Positions 56,901-64,000 of a stretch of DNA of 64,000 bases are shown here, in pieces; position 1 is the stretch's first letter; each line of letters begins with the position of its first letter. Where the stretch lies: the NCBI GenBank assembly GCA_036345935.2, contig JADWOT020000009.1, forward strand, positions 10,755,899 to 10,819,898. Direction: 5' to 3'. The position numbers were made by a program, and so were the translations under genes. The stretch comes from Taenia hydatigena (lineage: Eukaryota; Platyhelminthes; Cestoda; Cyclophyllidea; Taeniidae). The notes beneath the pieces were generated by a model. The model was not told the DNA's origin, ran no database searches, and saw only the letters and a list, made by a program, of their open reading frames with translations.

Positions 56901-57553
56901 TCTCAGATTGTTGTATTGGTTCACTTTATTACAAAGTTTCAAATGCATTATTTCGTGATTCTGGTGCTCTGAGGAACAAGATATTTAATAATTAATGGTC
57001 CATAGTACTAGCCGCTTGTTAGTTTCTCTTTTCTCTTTTCAAGGCTGCGACAAAGAAACAAAAATACGAGAGAATCTACGAAAAAAAACTGGCTACATCT
57101 CCAGAGCAACTGTGTCGAGGCTACGCAGTGGAATTCGAGACCTACCTTCAGTATGCACGTGAACTGGTGTTCGAGGAACCTCCAGACTACCTCTTTTTGC
57201 GAAGGCTGTTCCGCAAGCTTTTCAAGACTTACGACTTTGCCTGGGATTCTGTCTACGACTGGACTCTGATGAAACAGAAACCAGCAGCTCTGTCCTCTTC
57301 GAGCAATGCTGCCGGCGGTCACCATCAAACTACTGCGACGGCTGCTGGAGGTGGCTGCAACAATAACAGCAACAGTAATCAGCAGCAGATTTCCATGCTG
57401 CAGCAAGGTGGTGCCGACGGTCAACAGGTTGCAAACTATCGTCGGCAATACGTGGAAGAGACGTTCAATAACTCAGGCGTTGACTATACGCAACAGGCTG
57501 CGCAGGGAGGAGCAGCAGCAGCACCATACAAGGACCCCAATCCCAGGTTCTGA
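53927..57553 (+). CDS. CSNK1A1: Casein kinase 1 alpha-like Ser/Thr kinase
   Basis: Four exons: 53927-54133, 54168-54466, 54506-54686, 57044-57553; 398 residues (human CK1-alpha ~337). Seen: glycine loop [10 protein letters not shown], catalytic Lys47 in [21 protein letters not shown] ([10 protein letters not shown]), and the CK1-specific [11 protein letters not shown] replacing APE, followed by [14 protein letters not shown] and [18 protein letters not shown]1-alpha phosphorylates primed acidic sites; it is a Wnt/Hedgehog/Hippo regulator in other animals. Odd points: the segment after LLQ reads [10 protein letters not shown] in place of the family's GGVGIPHIRW, and the C-terminal tail is rich in Ala, Gly, Asn and Gln. 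No stops or frame breaks, so it looks functional. It could be a diverged paralogue rather than the single orthologue. Confidence 0.9.
54134..54167 (+). other. 34-nt intron 1 of the CK1 gene
   Basis: CTTCTTCAG|GTACTATGC…TTTCATAG|AATACTTTCG, phase 0. Removing it restores the frame into PRIHWFG; without splicing the frame reaches TGA at 54206-54208. Confidence 0.8.
54467..54505 (+). other. 39-nt intron 2 of the CK1 gene
   Basis: AAATACAG|GTTCGC…CATGTAG|AGACAGTC, phase 2. The length is a multiple of three without a stop, so the intron reads through, but splicing restores the conserved KKYRDSRT. Retention would insert 13 residues right after the DFG/KKYR segment. Confidence 0.75.
54687..57043 (+). 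other. 2.36-kb intron 3 of the CK1 gene
   Basis: GTGAGT donor at 54687 and a 'tctcttttcaag' acceptor at 57043, phase 0. Nothing recognisable inside; small open frames are AT-rich and lack domains. Confidence 0.75.
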
Positions 57554-60500
57554 AGAGTCCTGCTCCCTCCTTTTCTCTTCTTCCTCTCCATATGCTCCTC
57601 ATTCCACGGAAAGTCCTACATGTGAATGATCCAATGCCTTCTGCATTTACTTTCTTTGTGGTACTGTAGTTGTTTTTAGCACTTGTCACTTCTTCACACG
57701 CATATTTGCACGCATTCGTTGACCCGGCCTCCGTCCTTTGTGCAGTTGGAGAACACGCAATGTGTCCTCCCAATTGCAATGTGATTATCTTACCCCGCGT
57801 GGACATCTTGTACAGGCTTTGTTGTCCTTGCGTATTCTCTTCCCTCATTTTCTCTAAGGAGACCCGTACAGGAACTCGCATTGCATTGATGGTTTCTACG
57901 ATATATACATATTGATGAGGCGTGAATGCTTGTGTGTATGTAATTTGACTTTGGTCTGTCCGCAATTTCTGTGCATTGTTAATTTTCACCACGATATTCG
58001 TATGGGGTGTATTCAGTTGCGCCTGTGTGTGTGTGTGCGTGTGCATGGCTACTTAACTGTGATCGTTTTGTGATGCTTATTTCGTGCTTCCGGTTATGCC
58101 GCCTTGCTTCTACTCTTAATTAAGATTGCAGTCTGGGTCAACATTTTCAGTATGGTTACCAATTTTTGGACACGCGAGCATGTGGCCTTGGGCGGCATTC
58201 ACACATCCAAGTCAGACCTCATGTAATCGGTTGAGGGAGGTCGTATTTTTATGTTTGCTCCGCACAGCAGAAGTCAAAGCAACAGCTAAGCTTGTCAGAT
58301 GACTAATCATGCTTGTGGGTATCGCGTTTTGGTGATTGTCATTTTGGAGTGACGCCAAAACAAAGCAGTTTTTTATCCCGACCAGGGGCACGAAGTCATA
58401 GAGATGAGGCTGTCTTCCTGGAAGTGATCGTACTGGGGCCACTCGTGACGTTTGACTGCGATTGAAGTGAGCTTCTACGACACAAGTTCAAGATAACGAA
58501 AAAACCTAGAGGGAGTGCCTATTGTATCCCTTATTGCCTTAGCAAGGAGAAATTAGGCTCTTTTGGTCAGGAAATTGGTACTTTTTTTGCCTTGCCGGTC
58601 TTATTAGCTATGCAGGCCATGAATAGACCATAATCTCGCAGGCACGTGATTCATTTCTGTTAGGGCCTATGCTCTGGGCGCTGCTTCTTTTAAGTGCACG
58701 TATTAAAATGCCCCAAGTGAAAAAAAGGCTTACGGCGGGACAAAATCTAGTTGCATCGGTTGTTAACTTTTATTGCTAGATGATCTACAAGGAAATGTTA
58801 TTTGTCCACTCAAAATGTGGTAAAGCTACCGCAATGGAACCAGGTTTTTAGGCCTACCACATCCAGTCTCCTAGAACGATATCATATTCGGGGTTGGAGA
58901 TCGAGCGCGGCCACCGTAGCTGTGATTGTTGATGGGCCTTGTGCCACCAGCTCAAAACTAAGAAGTGGTTTACTTTTTGTCCCAAGATGGTTTCACATCT
59001 ACTTAATCAGTGTATTTGTGGCACGGTTTGGTGCGATCATAGTTATTATTAAACCGATAACATTCACCTTTCGTGTGCATGTGAGTCCAATGGTGAACCT
59101 GTTTCTCTTGCTATAGGTACACCAGCATCGGGTCACGCATCTATTTCATTGCGTGTAAATCTTGTGTCGGCTCACTGACGGTTTGTGGCATTCTTGAACC
59201 ATTAAACAAAGTGCACACCGTGCTAGTAGGTCATTCCAGCCATCTTGTTCAGGCAGGTGAGGTTTTAACCCCCGAAAAGTGGTCACTCACGTGAGAATCT
59301 TGAGGGAGCTGAAACCAAAGTAGGTGACGGGGATCACCTGATGGTGCCTCATAGACATCGCACTTCACATTATCACCACCATCAGTCATTTTCTCATTTT
59401 AATTGTTGCATTGTTGCTAGTGGTGAATTAAATGAGACATTTAGGTTGTAATGGGATAAATGTAAGATGAATTAGGCGATGTAGTTTCTTTCATAATTCT
59501 CACTTTATGTGTCTGTTTTTTTTCACCGTGAGCATTTAACCACAGTGGATCATTTGATCGGTCTATGAAGAATTCAATCTATCCAAATGGAGGGACTAGA
59601 ACAACAAATTTCACCATATTTATGATTGGGCGTTATGAAAGAAAGTAGTAAAAGGAATCAACTGGAATTTTCCCATCAAACTGGCAAATAGCTAGTAAAA
59701 TGGGATCTGGCACCCGATATTGAGGAAGAAAGTCTTGTAAATGGGACAAATACACAAAATCTGACTTTGGGCTTTGATCTCTTAACTAATAAACAACGTT
59801 TTAAGCATAATTTAGTGGGTCGAATTATTACTTTGCTGAAATAAGCCCAGTGAATTGAAGTAATCCTTAAGCATAAGCCGAAAGGAGGCTCCAGCGCTAT
59901 CATTTCAATGTGGATGTTGCAAAGTCGAAATTTCAGATCGAGGTAGGGCAAAGCGATGGTCAGGAGATGGGATGCGTGAATGAACTACTTGACAGCCTTT
60001 CTTCACATTGCCTCCACATCGTGTGGTGTGTGGAGTGCTTTTGACAGAGGACTTTCCATTCCAGCCGAAAGTGACACGCTTGCAGTCTGTTATAGACACT
60101 CTGACCACCAGTTTCACACATAGGTGACACCTGGACCTATGACTGTGGCAATAAGCATGCGGCATGTATTCTTTAGGTCGCTTATGTGACGTTTCATTTC
60201 AAAACGTCGAAATAAAGAGCGCAATTGGACTTGATGTTAGAAAAATTACGTATTTTTGGTTTGTGAGTAACTACTGAATTGAAAAGTACGATGTCTGGAC
60301 TGTGGAAGCCGAGTTGCTGTAAGACCCGCGTAGTTGCCGTGCCAAACCTTGTCCAGTTAGATTCACTAAAGTTAGGAGTTTGTTTTTGTTTACCCGGATT
60401 TGGTTTTGCTCTCACAAAACGAAATGTATTTACTGAGCTACGTGAACTTCCATTCAAGAACTTGATTCGCTGGAACAAATCAGAAAGCGCAAATGTGGTT

Positions 60501-63500
60501 CTGCAATCGGCTGAAGTGTGCTCAGAATTGGCCTATGATCTCGAAACCGTTAACAATCGGCCAAAGGCTGAAACTTGTCTGCGAAAATTCAACAGGAAAG
60601 CAAATAAGACCGTTGAGTATGTTTCTACAAGCTATGCAAAATCCAGGGTTTGAACTGTGATGTGGATACGCGGAATTTGCTGCATTGGAGAGGACTCCGA
60701 TTCCGTATTTGCTTTTCTTAGTCGTTTGTAAGAAGAGGAAAATGGTTGTTGAAAGAAAATATCGCACTAAGCATTGAATTCCTTTGCTACAACAGATGGT
60801 GGATAAATCCTTTGCGTGCCCTTTTCTCCATTTGCCTACCCTTGGTAATTCAATTAGGTTTCATTATCGGTCACCCTTTGTCAATGGGTCAAACGCCAAG
60901 GAATTGCCTATCCTCTAATCAACCCTACGATCGCCTTAACGCGACACGAACAATTCAAAAAGCCCCAGTTCGCCTACTTGAAAATTTTCTACTTGCCATC
61001 CTTTGATTTCTATTGGTCAACCGGTTTTCTTTTTTCACTTTGTGTGGTCGTGCCTTCAGCTGGTCAGTCATTATCACACCATGGTGCATTTCTAAGTGGT
61101 GGAATAAATCCACATGAGGTTTCACAAAGCAGAAATTTTGCCCCCACATTAATTATATTTTGGGGAACAAATAAATTTGCGCTTCTAGGACACATATTCT
61201 TCCCACTACATCCAGCTGCTCATTTCGCCCTACTGCAATTCGCTTGTTAATTTCGGCGCAGCTTTTACTCCATAATGAATAATTCCGTAGCGAAAATGTA
61301 AAGGCAACTAGGCCATTAGGCAGAATTTGCTACATGGCAAATACCGCTTACTATTTGGTCGTTACCAATTCCAACAAAAATATTGCGATGATATCCCTTA
61401 AATGTATCTCTGATTAAGCCTCTGAAAATTTGCTGCCTATAAATTTATTATGGCATATAAATAAGTAGCATAGAATGTTCGTTTGCATGCAACTTTTATG
61501 TGAGAGACAATCAGGTAATACGACCGAGTTAGATCGGGTGTTATCGGCCCTTGAGGAGGAGCTTTAACCCGTTACATCTGCGCTCCCTTAGTAATCGTGT
61601 TCCCCGACCGATTCGTCTGCTCCTTCTAATGACACGAAAGCGTTGGTGGAAGAAGTAGTTTTGTGGAGATCCAGCTCAAGACGATTAGGAAAACTGCCAT
61701 TCCTCTGTCGAGAAGGGCTTGAGCAACGAAACTATTTACCGTCAATTCAACTGCGTTCGAACATAATTTCACAGGTCTTTTTAGTTTTTTTTTTTGTGCT
61801 GGAGAACGATGATAGGTGATAAATTGTGGAATCTCAAATAAAAATATCCGATTGGAGGGATAAGCAATCTTGTTCGAAGCCGCAAAGGACTTATTTGGGT
61901 TAGCCCAAAGTAGCTTTAAGGATTTTCAAAACAGCCAAGTGAATTTAATTAAACCAAAGTCATTTAATCTCATTCGTAGCTCGTAGGAACATATTTCTTG
62001 TTTAAGTGGTCGTAGTAATCTCCGCTAAGATGATGTACAACCGGAAAAAAGCAAAAATAAAAGTACCCATTGGTAAGCTGCATGGTGATTTCTTGGTGAA
62101 CCGGGCCTACCACTTTGCATTAATCTCCCCTTTTTTCCAACTCGAGGGTGCAGGATCGTGACCCACCTACCTGAGGAGGAATGGTAAGCCTTCGTGATAG
62201 ACTGAAGGGTTTATTGGATGAGTAGGTATTTCCTTCTGTGCTAATCCCCTCAAGAGGCTTCGCTTCCACTTCTACTTGGAGTGGCTGTCAAGACCTACTC
62301 ACAGGCTTTACAACTTTTGCTATTTCACTCCTAACTCCGGCATTTCAGACATTTCTTTCACTAAGCCACAGGTAGGTAGATGAAGCGTACAAATGCGATG
62401 CCAGAGAACATCCATCATGGGTGTAAATAGGCTCGCTGCAGTCAGAAAATCTAAAGTTTGCTCCTTTAAATGCACGGCTTTAAGGGTTGCTTAAGTTTTT
62501 CTTCACTTGCGAATCAAATGCAGCTGGAGATCGGATAAAAGCATGCTCTCGGGTAGTGAAGAGTATTCCATTTAGAATGAATGATACAATTTATCAAATG
62601 GAGCAATCGTAAAGGACACTTGCCACTGTTTCCTTTTCGCCCACAAGCAGGCTCTGATTGTTAATTTTTTAAACAAAAGAGCCATCTAGAATGTATCCGT
62701 TCGCCATTCACTCATAAGCCTGGTTATAATGCCTTTTTTCCTATTATTAACCAATGTAATAAAGAGGAGTTAACACTCAAATATTTGGGCTTATTTGCTT
62801 GTTTAAGTGTTCATTAATACCTTGCACATCAGCCTTAAGTGGATGCGTGCGTCGTCGAGCCTCAAAGGATGCGAAATGCGATATCTGCATTAATCTATTC
62901 GAAAGAATTTGGACTACTTATAGGCACCTACTCCTGTTACTGAAGTGCCCTGATCAGCATTTTTTAATAAAACAAAACAAGTGATTAACTCATTTTGGTC
63001 ACATAGTATCAAAGAATAGAAAATTTTTTTCTTTGTGCCATTAATAATGCAACTGCTGTGTCACGAGAGCTTTCTCGGCATGTGGAATCCTCCGCGGCTG
63101 GGCCATAAATAATGAGGCAATACGGGAATAGTCAGTCCTACTAAAGGTGTAAATGGCAGGCTAAAAATAGGTGAAAACTGACAAAGAAACTCTAACTTCG
63201 AGTTGTTTTAGCCTTATTGACTATGGACATCTTATGCTATTGGATAATAATGCATTTTAAAGGAAGAAGCTTTGAGATTAACATTCCATTTCCATAAGAA
63301 GTTCGGCGCTGTGGACCTAGAATCTTCAAAACCTCATCCTTACAGACTTTAGTAATACTTTATTTCTTTAAGGAGGAAAGAGAAGAAGCTTGCCTCCCTC
63401 CAGGGAATGAGTTGCAGCGCAGACACCTGAAAACACCAATGAGATATTCAGCTGCCTGGCCAGGGCGTGGTTAACTAATGATTGCCAAGTTCGTGGATGA

Positions 63501-64000
63501 TTTAGGGAACGGCTTTTATTCTGGCAGGCATTTCTAATCCTGACAACAAATTATCCACCTCAGCGGTGGGTAACAGGAGGGATAAAATCAGTTTGAAGCA
63601 TTGGATTCTTTCACCTAAAAGTGGCCGCGGGGTTCGACATAGTCACAGTTTGAAAGGTACTCGAGATTCGTGTATCGTTTCAAAGCTTGGGTAGACTTTG
63701 GAATAAAATGCTTCTAAATGTAAGGAAAGTATGCACGATAATGAGGGCATCAAATTTCGCTTTGAATGAACTTCTTCCTCTGTCTTCCGATATCACTGGA
63801 AGGTCGTTTGATTGACAACCAAGTGCTGAAGATTGAATACCAATAATGGTAGCTGCATCGAAATGGGAACAGCAAGGGTAATAGGAAATCTGTTTAAAAA
63901 ATTCTTAATGTATTCCCCTTCCAGTTTTGCTTTCGAGTTAATTAGCTAGGCTTGACTACTGCCCATAATGCATTGCCTTAAAAGTACACTGTACTCTTGC
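57554..64000. other. Region downstream of CK1 with no supported gene
   Basis: The CK1 3' UTR followed by about 6 kb in which I find no gene. A short (GT)n tract lies at 58024-58046. The longest open frame (about 60291-60653, 120 codons with an ATG) has no recognisable domain and no splice-compatible partners that I can find. No rRNA, tRNA or SINE-like copy was identified. Confidence 0.5.
58024..58046. repeat. Short GT microsatellite
   Basis: tgtgtgtgtgtgcgtgtgc: an imperfect dinucleotide run in the CK1 3' flank. Confidence 0.85.

Noticed and set aside
59905..60165. 86-codon Cys/His-rich minus-strand frame
   Set aside because: The Cys/His spacing fits no zinc finger I know and there is no supporting gene structure; possibly a repeat fragment.
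60279..60653. 124-codon open frame downstream of CK1
   Set aside because: The ATG-initiated product has no recognisable domain, and I see no promoter, splice partner or polyadenylation signal tied to it. Chance is the simplest explanation.

Overview
The window is eukaryotic. It contains intron-rich genes on the + strand with GT-AG (a few GC-AG) splice sites, and no operons, Shine-Dalgarno sites or CRISPR arrays. Metazoan-specific families (a spectraplakin, MOB2, WBP2, casein kinase 1 alpha), introns down to 31-39 nt beside kilobase introns, and dispersed SINE-like repeats suggest a flatworm, most likely a cestode. That placement is inference; no species marker is visible.

Positions 1-38297 hold the 3' part of one giant spectraplakin (dystonin/MACF1/Short stop type) gene. 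About 51 exons can be chained with closed reading-frame phase at every junction, giving roughly 8,000 residues in the window; the 5' end (actin-binding CH domains and early plakin domain) lies before base 1. Domain order: plakin-domain spectrin repeats with an SH3-like module (about 1.7-6.4 kb), plakin repeats and a long disordered region (6.5-11.5 kb), a giant exon built of 0.9-kb near-identical tandem repeats rich in Ala/Glu/Gly/Val (11.8-17.2 kb), a rod of spectrin repeats (17.6-34.5 kb), two EF hands and a GAR/GAS2 domain (34.5-35.1 kb), and a Ser/Arg-rich C-terminal tail (36.1-38.3 kb). A tandem duplication carrying one 105-bp exon lies at 1-2053.

Downstream come MOB2 in one coding exon (40295-41233), WBP2 in six exons with two 31-nt introns (47943-50252), and a CK1-alpha-like kinase in four exons with 34- and 39-nt introns (53927-57553). 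The intergenic DNA, especially 38.9-39.3, 42.9-47.4 and 50.9-53.2 kb, holds copies of a roughly 185-bp SINE-like family, a longer dispersed repeat in inverted copies, and a possible decayed non-LTR reverse transcriptase. I see no convincing gene in 57554-64000.

The spectraplakin is a cytoskeletal linker. MOB2, WBP2 and CK1-alpha are each linked in other animals to Hippo/NDR or Wnt signalling, but nothing in the sequence shows that they act together here. The most unusual item is the repeat exon fused in frame into the spectraplakin between its plakin repeats and its rod.
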